A stretch of 40,118 bases of DNA, taken from NCBI GenBank assembly GCA_026785765.1, contig JAJAZK010000027.1, forward strand, positions 1-40,118. The letters run 5' to 3'. Source of the stretch: Rhodoferax sp. (GTDB taxonomy: Bacteria; Pseudomonadota; Gammaproteobacteria; Burkholderiales; Burkholderiaceae_C). A model generated the notes under the pieces. That model saw only the letters and a program-made list of their open reading frames with translations. It searched no databases and had not been told where the DNA came from. Below are positions 1 to 8,475 of the stretch, piece by piece. The position numbers and the translations under genes were made by a program. Positions within the stretch are counted from its first letter, which is position 1. Every line of letters begins with the position of its first letter.

Positions 1-1
1 A

Positions 2-436
2 ACCTCCACCGCGCCGCAGGGCGTCGGCATGCGCGAGCATGCCGCCAGTGACCCCGCAAAAATTCAGGAAATGATGGCCAGGCGGCAGGCGGAACTCAAG
101 GCCAAACTCAACCTCAGCTCGGCCCAGGAAGGCGCGTGGAACAACTTTGTCGCAGCTCACCAGGCGCCAGCGGGAATGACGACAGGCAGGGATCCTGAGC
201 AACGCCGGAAAATGCACGAGGAGATGGAAAAGCTCAGTACACCGGAGCGCATCGACCGGATGAACACGAAGAAGGCGCAGCGCGACGCAGCGATGGGCAA
301 ACGCAGTGACGCGACCAAGCTTTTTTATGCTGCGCTGACCCCGGAGCAGCAAAAGGTATTTGACGCTAATGCGATGCGTCGCGGGCACGGTGGCCGCCAT
401 GGCCCGGGCCATGGCAAGGTGCAGGAGAGCAGCTAG
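2..436 (+). CDS. Spy/CpxP-like periplasmic protein, 5' partial
   Basis: The frame is open to the left edge, so the true start and probably a signal peptide lie outside the window. The visible part is helical, charged and rich in Met, Gln, Lys and Arg. It carries two LTxxQ-type motifs, LSSAQ in the first half and LTPEQQ near the end, which mark the Spy/CpxP family of periplasmic chaperones and envelope stress sensors. It ends in a Gly/His/Arg-rich tail (RRGHGGRHGPGHG) that could bind metal. The stop lies 1 bp from the stop of the convergent glutaredoxin-like gene. Family assignment is by motif only, and the specific role is inferred. Confidence 0.7.
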   Translation, partial: TSTAPQGVGMREHAASDPAKIQEMMARRQAELKAKLNLSSAQEGAWNNFVAAHQAPAGMTTGRDPEQRRKMHEEMEKLSTPERIDRMNTKKAQRDAAMGKRSDATKLFYAALTPEQQKVFDANAMRRGHGGRHGPGHGKVQESS

Positions 437-437
437 G

Positions 438-803
438 TCAGGCCAGCATCTTTTTCAACTCACCAGTGGCCAGCAGTTTTCCAAGGTCATCGGCACCGCC
501 CACGAGGGTGCCTTTGACAAACACCATGGGGAACGTTGGCCAACCGGTCCACAACTTGAGCGCATTGCGTTTTCGCCAGCTGTTGAAGTAACTTCCGTAT
601 TCCAGGTAGTGATACGCAATCGCTGCCTCATCCAGCAACTTGCGTGCGCGCTTGGGCGCCGGATTTTGCGCCATTCCGATCACGACCACCGCGTGCGACG
701 CAACCGCCGCCTGCACCTCACGCACAATGTCCTGCTGATGTGTCGCCACCAATAGGCGGATCGCCGGGTGGATTTTGGCTTCGTCAAGTACCGGTCGCGC
801 CAT
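438..803 (-). CDS. Glutaredoxin-fold protein lacking the active-site cysteines
   Basis: This 121-residue protein has a glutaredoxin-like layout. A helical N-terminus is followed by a VVVIGM strand, the active-site position, a KRARKLLDE helix, the cis-proline segment TFPMVFVKG and the GGADDL motif that normally contacts glutathione. Where a glutaredoxin has CPYC, this protein has NPAP at residues 47-50, and there is no cysteine anywhere in it. Thiol-disulfide exchange and normal Fe-S ligation are therefore not possible. A scaffold or binding role is inference. The ATG at 803 is preferred over an upstream in-frame start at 824 because AGGA lies about 9 nt upstream. It is the last gene of the leftward run. 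Confidence 0.75.
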   Translation of the reverse strand: MARPVLDEAKIHPAIRLLVATHQQDIVREVQAAVASHAVVVIGMAQNPAPKRARKLLDEAAIAYHYLEYGSYFNSWRKRNALKLWTGWPTFPMVFVKGTLVGGADDLGKLLATGELKKMLA

Positions 804-855
804 GGTTGTTATCCTGGAATACACAAGCGCTCATTATGCGGGCGGCAGGCCGCCA

Positions 856-1434
856 TCAGCCAATCGGTCGAATCCCGATCAGCCAGCCGTGCAACCAGAA
901 CGCAAAGGCGGCCCATGCCAGCGCACCCAGTGCGACCGTCAACAGCGTTGCGGGCAACCGGCCCGGTGCATAAATCGTTTGCGCTACGCGGTCACGGCGC
1001 CGGGCTGCCGAAAAGTTGCATACCGCCCACACCAGGAAACTGCCAAACAAGACCAGATGCGCGAGGTTCCCGTTGGACAGCAGATGGGCCAGGGCCCAGA
1101 CCGTGACCGACAGCACCATGGGATGGTGCAGACGTGCCTTGATGCCATTGCCGGGTACGTAGGCAGCCGCTAACAGCACAAAAGACAGCAAGGTCAGCAA
1201 CGACGCCAGGTGGCGCATCGCCAGCGGCGGACTCCAAAGCAATACCGGCTGCGTCCGGGCCAGCCCAAAGCCCCAGACGATCAGCGCAAAACCTGCCAGC
1301 GACCCAACGGAATACAGGGCTTTCCAGGACTGCGCACCCAAGCGCTCAATGGCTAGCGTGCGCCACCCATCGGCAACGATGCGTACCGAATGCAGACCCA
1401 GAAAGACCACCAGCCCCAGCACCAATATTGCCAT
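856..1434 (-). CDS. NnrU-family integral membrane protein
   Basis: The protein has 192 residues and five or six hydrophobic segments. It begins MAILVLGLVVFLGLHSVRI and carries the pattern of NnrU proteins, with early His and Arg residues and a conserved HP in the middle (ARLHHPMVLSVTVWALAHLLSNGN). NnrU was named from a nitrite/nitric oxide reductase gene neighbourhood, but its biochemical role is unsettled and no denitrification gene lies nearby. The gene starts 32 bp after the diguanylate cyclase stop on the same strand, so co-transcription is likely. The family call is good; the function is open. Confidence 0.85.
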   Translation of the reverse strand: MAILVLGLVVFLGLHSVRIVADGWRTLAIERLGAQSWKALYSVGSLAGFALIVWGFGLARTQPVLLWSPPLAMRHLASLLTLLSFVLLAAAYVPGNGIKARLHHPMVLSVTVWALAHLLSNGNLAHLVLFGSFLVWAVCNFSAARRRDRVAQTIYAPGRLPATLLTVALGALAWAAFAFWLHGWLIGIRPIG

Positions 1435-1466
1435 GTCGACTCCTTTGCAACGCGCCCCATCGTGCG

Positions 1467-3050
1467 CTAGGCGCCCAACACCCTGTTCTTGCCGGAGCGT
1501 TTGGCGGTGTACATTGCCTGGTCGGCGCGTTTGATCGCGCTCCCGGTGTCTTCATCCATGCCAACCTGTGCCACACCGGCACTGAAGGTGATCAGGATTT
1601 TTTCAGAGCCGGCGAGAAAAAAGCTCTTCGTCAACTCGCGCTGCAGGCGCGTCATGGCGTCGATCCCTCGCTCCAGTGGCGTGTCCGGCAACAGGATGAC
1701 AAACTCTTCCCCACCGTAGCGCGCCAATGTGTCTTGCGGACGCATGGAGTCCCGGGCCACCTGCGCCAGGTGTGCCAACGCCTGGTCCCCGGTGGTATGG
1801 CCCAGCGTGTCATTGATTTTTTTGAAGTTGTCGATGTCCAGCAACGCCACACACAAAGCAGCATCCTTGCGCCGCATGGTCGAGATCTCGCGGTTCAAGG
1901 CCTCGTCCAGGCCCTTGCGATTCAATGCGCCAGTAAGCGGGTCATGGCGTGCCTGGGCACTGACGCGATCCAGTTCCATGTGCAATTTGACGATTTCTGC
2001 CTCGGTTGCTTCGGCCCGTTCGCGCAGGCCGCGCAACTCGTCGCGGGCACTCAGCGTATTGGCCGCCATACCCCGGGTGGCAGCCACAACCTCCTTCAGC
2101 ACGGGGGACAACTCCTCGATCGTCTTGGCCTGTTCGATCACGCGGGCACTCTCTTCCATCTTGCCGCCAAAGGCGCTGGTACTGTCGGTGATCAACGACA
2201 AGCGCTCAATAAAGGTGCCCAGCATCAGGCGCATCTCCTCCTGCGCTTCAACCGCCCGGCCCTTGGCTTCGGCCTGCTTTTGCATCACGTCGCGCAGACG
2301 GCGCTCCACATCGTCGAGCCGACGCAGGGTCAGTGGCGGCGTTGCTGCGCTCATCAGTGCCTCGACCTGCCCCTTGAGCCAGCGGTCGTCGACACTGAGC
2401 TCGCTGATGTTTTCCATGATCAGGCGCAACAGATGCAGCAAGGTCGCCTTGATCTCTGCCTGATCCTCTGCAGCAAACGACACCCGATGCCCAAATGTGC
2501 TGAGCATCTGCTTGACGCGCACCAGATCGGCATTCGGCTGTCGCATCACGAGCAGCAATTCCCGCGTCTGCTCGGTAAATCGGGTATCGTCCATGCCGAG
2601 CGCTGGCCGGGCAAATTCAATCAGACGCGCGATCTGCTCGAGGAAGTCTGCAGTAAGCGCTGGTGCCGCCGGACTGAGCACCGCCACGGCGGGGCGCATC
2701 TTCGCGGCGGCCGTCGGCTCGGTCGGGTCAATGGAGCCAAAGCCGGAAGGCTCCGCACCTGTCTTCTGGCCGAAACTGCCATACGCAACCAGGGCCCGGT
2801 AGACACCATCCCAGTGCATCTGGTTGACCGCATATTCGAACAGACTGCGCTGCTTTTGCTGACCCGGTGTGCGCGTCGGCAGGTCGTGCGCGATACGGCG
2901 CAACTGCTCGACCGGGAACGGTGGCTCGACAGGCGTACCGCTGATTTCACTGAAAATGACCTGGTAGTTGGTCGGCGTTGGCGCCAGCCTCCTGAGTGCC
3001 AGTTGCTTGAGTGTGTCCCGCGCGATCTCGGGTACCGTCTTGTCAGCCAT
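1467..3050 (-). CDS. Diguanylate cyclase (GGDEF domain)
   Basis: This 527-residue protein would make cyclic di-GMP from two GTP. The C-terminal GGDEF domain starts near residue 365 (HDPLTGALNRKGL). Its active loop is GGEEF at residues 446-450, an active variant. An RPQD motif sits just before it at the inhibitory I-site position (RxxD), so product feedback is expected. The first 360 residues are helical, with coiled-coil-like stretches, and show no transmembrane segment, so the protein is probably cytoplasmic with an uncharacterised sensory region. It starts 12 bp after the alpha/beta hydrolase stop and fits the same leftward transcription unit. Confidence 0.92.
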   Translation of the reverse strand: MADKTVPEIARDTLKQLALRRLAPTPTNYQVIFSEISGTPVEPPFPVEQLRRIAHDLPTRTPGQQKQRSLFEYAVNQMHWDGVYRALVAYGSFGQKTGAEPSGFGSIDPTEPTAAAKMRPAVAVLSPAAPALTADFLEQIARLIEFARPALGMDDTRFTEQTRELLLVMRQPNADLVRVKQMLSTFGHRVSFAAEDQAEIKATLLHLLRLIMENISELSVDDRWLKGQVEALMSAATPPLTLRRLDDVERRLRDVMQKQAEAKGRAVEAQEEMRLMLGTFIERLSLITDSTSAFGGKMEESARVIEQAKTIEELSPVLKEVVAATRGMAANTLSARDELRGLRERAEATEAEIVKLHMELDRVSAQARHDPLTGALNRKGLDEALNREISTMRRKDAALCVALLDIDNFKKINDTLGHTTGDQALAHLAQVARDSMRPQDTLARYGGEEFVILLPDTPLERGIDAMTRLQRELTKSFFLAGSEKILITFSAGVAQVGMDEDTGSAIKRADQAMYTAKRSGKNRVLGA

Positions 3051-3062
3051 CGTTCCTGTTCC

Positions 3063-4019
3063 TCATTTCCCCAAACGCCAGCCAATAAATTGCTGTAGCA
3101 CGGCAACCGAACGTTGCGGGTCTTCCTGGTGGGGAAGATGACCCAAATCGTCAAAAACCACCAGCCGCGATTGCCGTATATCGCGCGCAAACCGCTCGCC
3201 CGACGGTAAAGGAATCAATTGATCCTTGCCACCCCAAAGGATGAGAGTCGGCAAGTCCAGACTCTTGATGTGGTCCGGGTTCCCGGCCAGCACCCCGTCC
3301 ATGCGAAGGACAAGCGCCTTGCGGTTGCCTGCCCGCAGGGTCATATCGTAATACCGGTCCACCAGTTCAGGCGTAACTTTTGACGGGTCGCCATAGACGT
3401 TGCGAACACTGGCCAAAACAAGGCCACGCGGCAACACGTATTCCATCAGCTTGCGCGCAATCGGTAGTCGGGCCAGTTGAAACCCCAACGGCACGTCCCT
3501 GGGAACAAACGCGTAACCCGCTGCGTCCACCAGCACCAGCCGTTGCACTAGCTGCGGCGCTGCATACGCCGTCTCCCAGGCGATGTGACCCCCCAGTGAA
3601 TTGCCTACCAGGATGCAGCGCTGCACCCCCAGCTGCTGCAACGCAGCGCGCATGAACTGAACGTATCGCGCTATTGAGTAGTCGTGCTCCGCATTCGGAC
3701 CGGTCAGGCCAAAACCGGGCAGGTCCAGACGGATCACGCGCCGTTGACTGGACAACACGGACACCCAGCCGTCCCAGGTGTGCAGGCTGTCGGAGGTTCC
3801 ATGGATCAGCACCTGGGGCTGCGGATCATGGCGTGGGCCTTCATCACGCAGATGGGCCCGCACACCGTCGACATCAATGAATCGCGACGGCGGCTGGGCC
3901 CACCGCGCCGACAACTCCTGAACCGACTTGTCTGGAGCCCACACGGCAACCAGTCCTGCGAGCAGAAAAAACGCGACGCCGGCAAGCAACAGCCAGATGG
4001 ACTTGAGCAACAACGACAT
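3063..4019 (-). CDS. Membrane-anchored alpha/beta hydrolase
   Basis: This is a 318-residue alpha/beta-hydrolase fold protein. Residues 4-28 form one hydrophobic segment, probably an inner-membrane anchor or uncleaved signal. HGTSDS near residue 73 is the oxyanion region, and the nucleophile is Ser141 in GNSLGG. The acid is likely Asp in WGGKDQLIP and the base is His in GHLPHQEDP near the C-terminus, so the triad is complete. The substrate is unknown; an esterase or lipase-like role is inference. I chose the ATG at 4019 because it overlaps the stop of the upstream NERD-like gene as TGATG, typical of translational coupling. A longer start at 4064 is possible. Confidence 0.88.
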   Translation of the reverse strand: MSLLLKSIWLLLAGVAFFLLAGLVAVWAPDKSVQELSARWAQPPSRFIDVDGVRAHLRDEGPRHDPQPQVLIHGTSDSLHTWDGWVSVLSSQRRVIRLDLPGFGLTGPNAEHDYSIARYVQFMRAALQQLGVQRCILVGNSLGGHIAWETAYAAPQLVQRLVLVDAAGYAFVPRDVPLGFQLARLPIARKLMEYVLPRGLVLASVRNVYGDPSKVTPELVDRYYDMTLRAGNRKALVLRMDGVLAGNPDHIKSLDLPTLILWGGKDQLIPLPSGERFARDIRQSRLVVFDDLGHLPHQEDPQRSVAVLQQFIGWRLGK

Positions 4020-4639
4020 CACCACGCGCTGGCGCCATACGCCAATGCCCGGTGTGCCAGGCACAAAAACTCACCTAGCGTCTGTCGTTCTGTTTGCGTC
4101 AAGGCCCCCGGCCGTAACGCCTGGCTGGCACACTGGGCGAAGCGGTATTCACAGCGCTCGAACACTTCTTCGCGTTTGCAGACTTCAACCAGCGACCCAG
4201 AGTCCGGCCACTGCAACTCACAGCTGTCATCCAGGACCACCAGCACATCGAGCTCCAGGCCGTCGAAAAAACCTTTCTGCTTCACCCGCAGGTCTAACAG
4301 CGACTTGAGCAACAAGGCCTGGACATAGGCATGGGTAATGGGCGACCGAAGCTGCCGCCATGTGCCCGCCGCCCAGCACAGCCAGTTGCCATCAAGGCTG
4401 ACCTGAATGCGCCCCCGGGTCGGCTCCCGAAGCAACACCAGCAATCCATGCGCATGCATCAACAAGTGGTCGATTCGCGCAGTTGATTGGCCTGACTGGA
4501 CATGCAGGCCGTTGAGCACGTCGACGGCGTGGCTACGCCGGTAAAAGCGTCGCAGGTAGTACGCCAACTTGTCAGCTTCCAGCCGCGCATCGACATCGCA
4601 GGGGTTACCACGAAACAGATCAAGTTCTTTGAAAATCAT
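4019..4639 (-). CDS. NERD-like domain protein, paralogue 1 of 3
   Basis: This is one of three adjacent related genes. It encodes 206 residues with a core resembling the NERD (nuclease-related) domain: ARIDHLLMHAHGLLVLLRE, then RSPITHAYVQALLLKSLL and KQKGFFDGLELDVLVV. In typical NERD domains the strand after the DH motif supplies an E-x-K pair (IETK-like). Here that position reads LLREP, so the acidic residue is missing and nuclease activity is doubtful. The start at 4639 gives MIFKELD, matching MILKELD of paralogue 2 and giving the same length. Alternative starts are ATG 4654 and GTG 4693. It is coupled to the hydrolase gene. Function is unknown. Confidence 0.72.
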   Translation of the reverse strand: MIFKELDLFRGNPCDVDARLEADKLAYYLRRFYRRSHAVDVLNGLHVQSGQSTARIDHLLMHAHGLLVLLREPTRGRIQVSLDGNWLCWAAGTWRQLRSPITHAYVQALLLKSLLDLRVKQKGFFDGLELDVLVVLDDSCELQWPDSGSLVEVCKREEVFERCEYRFAQCASQALRPGALTQTERQTLGEFLCLAHRALAYGASAW

Positions 4640-4708
4640 GGTTGGCAACAGCATGGATCGGGCGCCATCGCTCCGCAAAAGCGCCGCATTCACCGAACAA
4701 CGACGCTC

Positions 4709-5329
4709 TTATTGTGATGCGGTTTTGCCGATCGGGCGATGCAGTGAGCGCAGAAACTCAGCCAGTCTGCGGCGTTCGGATGCGCTCAGCAAACCGGGGA
4801 CGGTTGCGACCCGGCGACACTGGGCCAACCGCTGTTCGACCCTGTCTTTAACTTGTTCAAAATTACATACCTCTACCAGCGGGCCCATGGTCGGCCACTG
4901 GATGACATTGGTATCGGGCACCGCCACCAGCACATCGAGCTCGACCCGGTCGAAAAAACCTTTCTGGCGAACATTCTTGTCCAAAAACGCCTTCAGCGAC
5001 AGGGCCCGCAAATACGCCCGCGTGATGGGCGAGCGCATCTCGACCATTGCCCCGTCGCGCCAGCGCATCCAATGCCCATCATCCTTGATCTGGACACGCT
5101 CAGCCAGGCTTTCGCGCTCGAGCACCAGAAGACCATAGGGGTGCAACAGCAGATAATCTACATGGGCAACGGCGCTGCCGGAACCAATCCGCAAGTAGTT
5201 CAGTACATCAACGTCGGCGCTCTTGCCAAAGAATCGGCGCAACTGGTACGCCATCCGGTCTTGCGCAATCCGGGCCGTCACCTCATCTTTGGTTCGCCCC
5301 AAAAAAGGGTCAAGCTCCTTCAGAATCAT
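4709..5329 (-). CDS. NERD-like domain protein, paralogue 2 of 3
   Basis: The product has 206 residues and is closest to paralogue 1, sharing LRRFF, DVLN, the DYLLLHPYGLLVLERE strand, RSPITRAYLRALSLKAFL, QKGFFDRVELDVLVAVPD, and a GPLVEVCNFEQV segment near the end. It keeps a Glu where NERD domains have the first catalytic acid, but the following Lys position is Glu, so the E-x-K signature is incomplete. No transmembrane segment or signal peptide is seen, so it is probably cytoplasmic. The frame stays open upstream to 5587 inside paralogue 3, but the paralogue alignment puts the start at ATG 5329, 35 bp after the paralogue 3 stop. The NERD link is distant and the role is not known. Confidence 0.74.
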   Translation of the reverse strand: MILKELDPFLGRTKDEVTARIAQDRMAYQLRRFFGKSADVDVLNYLRIGSGSAVAHVDYLLLHPYGLLVLERESLAERVQIKDDGHWMRWRDGAMVEMRSPITRAYLRALSLKAFLDKNVRQKGFFDRVELDVLVAVPDTNVIQWPTMGPLVEVCNFEQVKDRVEQRLAQCRRVATVPGLLSASERRRLAEFLRSLHRPIGKTASQ

Positions 5330-5364
5330 GGAGTGCAAAGCGCCATAAATACAAACGCGCGATA

Positions 5365-6018
5365 TTACCCGGACGCCATTGAGGAAGCGTGACCCGGCAT
5401 TGCCCGCCCCCCGGAAATCGCGGGCAAGTGTTTGGCGCACAGAAACAGCGCCATGCGCCGGCGCTGTTCCGGCACCAGAACGCCGACACCCCTGCCTTTG
5501 CTGCGATATTGCGCAATCGGCCACATTACGCGCCGCGTAACCTGAACCGCATTGCAAACCTCCCGCAAAGGCCCCTTGCGGTTCCACTCAATTACCTCCA
5601 GATCGGGCGCGCTTATCAACACATCGGGCTCGACCTCGTCAAAAAAACCCTTTCGACGAACTTTCTTCTCCTGCAATCCCTTCAACGACAAGGCCTGTTC
5701 GTACGTAGCCAGAACTGGCGAGCGAATCTCACCTGCGTTGAATGGCTCGAGGCAGGTCGAACGCCCACCTTCCTGATCCCGGTAACTGCCAGACAGGCTG
5801 CGGCTGTCAACCACTGCCAGTCCATGCGCATGGATCAAAAGATGGTAGACCCGCGTGACCACACCGGCAGTGCGGCCACACAACTGGTTGATCACGGCGA
5901 CTCTGGTGCTGGTGCCAAAAAAACGACGCAGGTCGGACAGCATCTGGTCGTCACCGCTGAACCTCGCAATCGGGGATTTCGCGTTCCAGTCCACCGCATC
6001 CAGTCCCTTGTAAACCAT
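5365..6018 (-). CDS. NERD-like domain protein, paralogue 3 of 3 (most diverged)
   Basis: The product has 217 residues and the same block order as its two neighbours: LRRFFGTS, VINQL, YHLLIHAHGLAVVDSR, RSPVLATYEQALSLKGL, RRKGFFDEVEPDVLISAPD and GPLREVCNAVQV. The putative catalytic strand reads VVDSRS, so the usual Glu is Asp and the Lys is Arg, and the DH motif has become YH. It is more basic and more diverged than the other two. The ATG at 6018 lies 2 bp past the aroG stop. A TTG at 6024 overlapping that stop is the alternative. It is the first of the tandem triplet in transcription order. Confidence 0.7.
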   Translation of the reverse strand: MVYKGLDAVDWNAKSPIARFSGDDQMLSDLRRFFGTSTRVAVINQLCGRTAGVVTRVYHLLIHAHGLAVVDSRSLSGSYRDQEGGRSTCLEPFNAGEIRSPVLATYEQALSLKGLQEKKVRRKGFFDEVEPDVLISAPDLEVIEWNRKGPLREVCNAVQVTRRVMWPIAQYRSKGRGVGVLVPEQRRRMALFLCAKHLPAISGGRAMPGHASSMASG

Positions 6019-6020
6019 TT

Positions 6021-7139
6021 TCAACCCGTGGCAGCCCCGGCCGTGCGACGCATGCGCACGGCCTGCGCCAAGCCCGCCAGCACCGGCAACGTCTGCTCCA
6101 GGCTGATGCAGGCATCGGTCACCGAAACGCCCGGCCGCAACGGCGTACCGGCAAGGATATCCTGCCGTCCTTCCTGCAAGTTGCTTTCCACCATGACTCC
6201 GATGATGCCGTGCTGACCGCCCGCCACCTGGGCCGCAACGTCGGCGGCAACCTCGATTTGCCGACGGTGCTGTTTGCTGCTGTTGGCATGCGAAACGTCC
6301 ACCATCACCTGAGCCCGCAAACCTGCTGCCTGCAGCATGGAACGTGCAGCTGCAACATCCGGCGCGCTGTAGTTGGGCACCTTGCCTCCGCGCAGGATCA
6401 TGTGGCAGTCGGCATTGCCGCGGGTCTCGAACACCGCCGCCTGTCCCATTTTGGTCATACCCATGAAGGCATGGGCCGCCTGCGCGGCCAGAATTGCATC
6501 GGTCGCTACCTTGACGCCACCGTCCGTACCATTCTTGAATCCAACCGGGCAGCTCAGGCCGGATGCCAGTTGGCGATGGCTCTGGCTTTCCGTGGTTCGG
6601 GCCCCGATCGCGCCCCAGCTTACAAGATCGGAGATGAATTGCGGACTGAGCAGGTCAAGAAACTCGGTACCCACAGGCAAGCCCAGCGCCAGCACATCAA
6701 GCAACAACTGACGCGCCATCTCCAGACCTTCGTTGATCGCAAAAGTCCCATCCAGATGCGGATCGTTGATATACCCCTTCCAGCCGACCGTGGTGCGGGG
6801 CTTCTCGAAGTACACACGCATTACCAGCAACAAGTCCGGCTCCAGCAGCAGTTGCTGTTGCCGAAGGGCCTGTGCATATTCCAGCGCCTGGTCATGGTCA
6901 TGGATGGAGCAGGGTCCAACCACCACCACCAGGCGGTCATCTTCCCCGCGCAGAATTCTTGAAATTGCAACCCGGCTTCGTTCGACCAGCGCCAGCGTGT
7001 CCGGCGGCACCGGGAGCCACTCCTGCAACAATGCCGGAGTAATCAACGGTCGCACCGCGCCGATGCGGGTGTCGTCGACACGCGTCGTATCTTGTGTGGA
7101 CAAGGGCGGCACGGATGGGGAGTGGGTACGGTTGGTCAT
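6021..7139 (-). CDS. aroG: 3-deoxy-7-phosphoheptulonate (DAHP) synthase, type I
   Basis: The enzyme condenses phosphoenolpyruvate and erythrose 4-phosphate, the first step of the shikimate pathway, in the cytoplasm. The 372-residue product has the type I AroF/G/H signature: VVVGPCSIHD with the metal-binding Cys, VYFEKPRTTVGWKGYINDP for substrate contacts, a MGMTKMGQAAVFETRGN block and DVSHANSSK. Length is normal (about 350-375). The N-terminal extension before ITPALL is where feedback by aromatic amino acids acts in this family; which amino acid cannot be read from the sequence. ATG 7139 is preferred over an in-frame TTG at 7145. The gene heads the leftward run and is divergent from the rhomboid gene. 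Confidence 0.95.
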   Translation of the reverse strand: MTNRTHSPSVPPLSTQDTTRVDDTRIGAVRPLITPALLQEWLPVPPDTLALVERSRVAISRILRGEDDRLVVVVGPCSIHDHDQALEYAQALRQQQLLLEPDLLLVMRVYFEKPRTTVGWKGYINDPHLDGTFAINEGLEMARQLLLDVLALGLPVGTEFLDLLSPQFISDLVSWGAIGARTTESQSHRQLASGLSCPVGFKNGTDGGVKVATDAILAAQAAHAFMGMTKMGQAAVFETRGNADCHMILRGGKVPNYSAPDVAAARSMLQAAGLRAQVMVDVSHANSSKQHRRQIEVAADVAAQVAGGQHGIIGVMVESNLQEGRQDILAGTPLRPGVSVTDACISLEQTLPVLAGLAQAVRMRRTAGAATG

Positions 7140-7212
7140 GCTCAAATTGTCGCCAATTTCCAGTATTCGTCCATAGGGCTGGCACGTTTGCCTGCGCCAT
7201 ACTCAAATTGCA

Positions 7213-8376
7213 ATGAATTCTTCGACGCCGTCAAGCGACCGGGGCCTGGGTGATCCAGCGCCGGATTTAACCCATCTGCTACACGCCAGCCCGTGGCAGG
7301 CGCCAGTCACAGTAGTCTTGGTCGGTGTCAATCTGCTGGTTTTTGCGCTGATGCTGCTGGCCGGAGCAGAGCTCTGGCACACCACCAACCGCATCCAGTT
7401 GGCTTGGGGTGCCAATTTTGGTCCCGCGACCCAGGACGGCCAATGGTGGCGCCTGTCCACGGCCATGTTTTTGCACTTTGGAGCGGTGCATCTGTTGCTG
7501 AACATGTGGGCTCTCTGGGATGTAGGCCGTCTGGTTGAGCGCGTGCTCGGCTGGCCATGGTTCTTGCTGCTCTACCTGGCCAGCGGCACGGTAGGCAACC
7601 TGCTGTCGCTGGTCGTACAGGGCAACCAGGCGGTTTCCGGTGGCGCATCGGGCGCCATATTCAGCCTGTATGGCGCGTTGCTGGTGTTTCTGCTGCGTGA
7701 GCGACACCAGGTGGAAGCCGGTGAGTTCCGTTCGCTGTTTGCCGCTGCCTCCGTGTTTACACTCCTTACACTCGGCATGGGTTTTGTGATCCCCGGGATC
7801 GACAACGCTGCCCACATCGGGGGTCTGATTTGCGGCGCTCTGCTGGCCCTGGTTCTCGCGCGGCGCTGGACTGCCAAAAGCGTTTCCGTCGGGCCGCTGC
7901 GCTGGCTTGCAGCGGCCTTGCTTGCTGCACTGGTGCTGCTCATGCTGGACCGCCTGCCCGCGCCAATCTATCGCCTTAGTGACGAGCGCCGGGCGCAAGC
8001 CGCAATCCGCCAGTTTTTGAACGATGACCAGCGCATATCCGGGCGTTGGGGCAGCTTGCTCAGCTCCAGCCAGACCAGCGGTCTGAGCTTCGAACAACTG
8101 GCCGGCCGGATCGACGCGAACGTGACCACTCAATACCAGGAAAACTTCGACCAACTCTCGGCACTGCATCTTGATCCAGCAGCGCCATCGGCGCGTACGC
8201 TGGAAGAGGTACGCCGGTATGCCGCCCTGCGCGGACAGGCGGCGCAGGCGCTCACCGACGGACTGCGCGCCAAAGACAGGAACAAGGTGCGCGACGCGCT
8301 CGAGGCCGCCAGGCAAGCGCCGGCATTGGCAAAACGTCCGTCCGCCAGCGCCTCATCGGCGCGGCAACAACCCTGA
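7213..8376 (+). CDS. Rhomboid-family intramembrane serine protease
   Basis: The product has 387 residues, with six or seven transmembrane helices from about residue 33 to 242 and a soluble C-terminal region of about 140 residues. The family landmarks are present: HLLLNMWALWDVGRLVE after the first helices, the nucleophile Ser146 in GGASGAIFSLYG, and the catalytic His201 in AAHIGGLICGAL. Rhomboids cleave transmembrane substrates within the inner membrane; the substrate here is unknown. The extra C-terminal domain is helical and Ala/Arg-rich and I do not recognise it. Divergent from aroG, with 73 bp between them. Confidence 0.93.
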   Translation: MNSSTPSSDRGLGDPAPDLTHLLHASPWQAPVTVVLVGVNLLVFALMLLAGAELWHTTNRIQLAWGANFGPATQDGQWWRLSTAMFLHFGAVHLLLNMWALWDVGRLVERVLGWPWFLLLYLASGTVGNLLSLVVQGNQAVSGGASGAIFSLYGALLVFLLRERHQVEAGEFRSLFAAASVFTLLTLGMGFVIPGIDNAAHIGGLICGALLALVLARRWTAKSVSVGPLRWLAAALLAALVLLMLDRLPAPIYRLSDERRAQAAIRQFLNDDQRISGRWGSLLSSSQTSGLSFEQLAGRIDANVTTQYQENFDQLSALHLDPAAPSARTLEEVRRYAALRGQAAQALTDGLRAKDRNKVRDALEAARQAPALAKRPSASASSARQQP

Positions 8377-8401
8377 CCACAAGTCGCCGTTTTCCACCAG
8401 A

Positions 8402-8421
8402 CCCCGCAATAGCTGTGCGGG
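8402..8421. other. Small GC hairpin between convergent rhomboid gene and gyrB
   Basis: A 5-bp CCCGC/GCGGG stem with a 9-nt loop lies in the 99-bp gap between two convergent stops. Neither side has a run of T, so it is not a clear intrinsic terminator. Nothing else is seen in this gap. Confidence 0.3.
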
Positions 8422-8475
8422 ATGGGGCCGAAAGGGAAAAAACACTCAGAACATCCAGCGTGGTGAAGGCAAACA

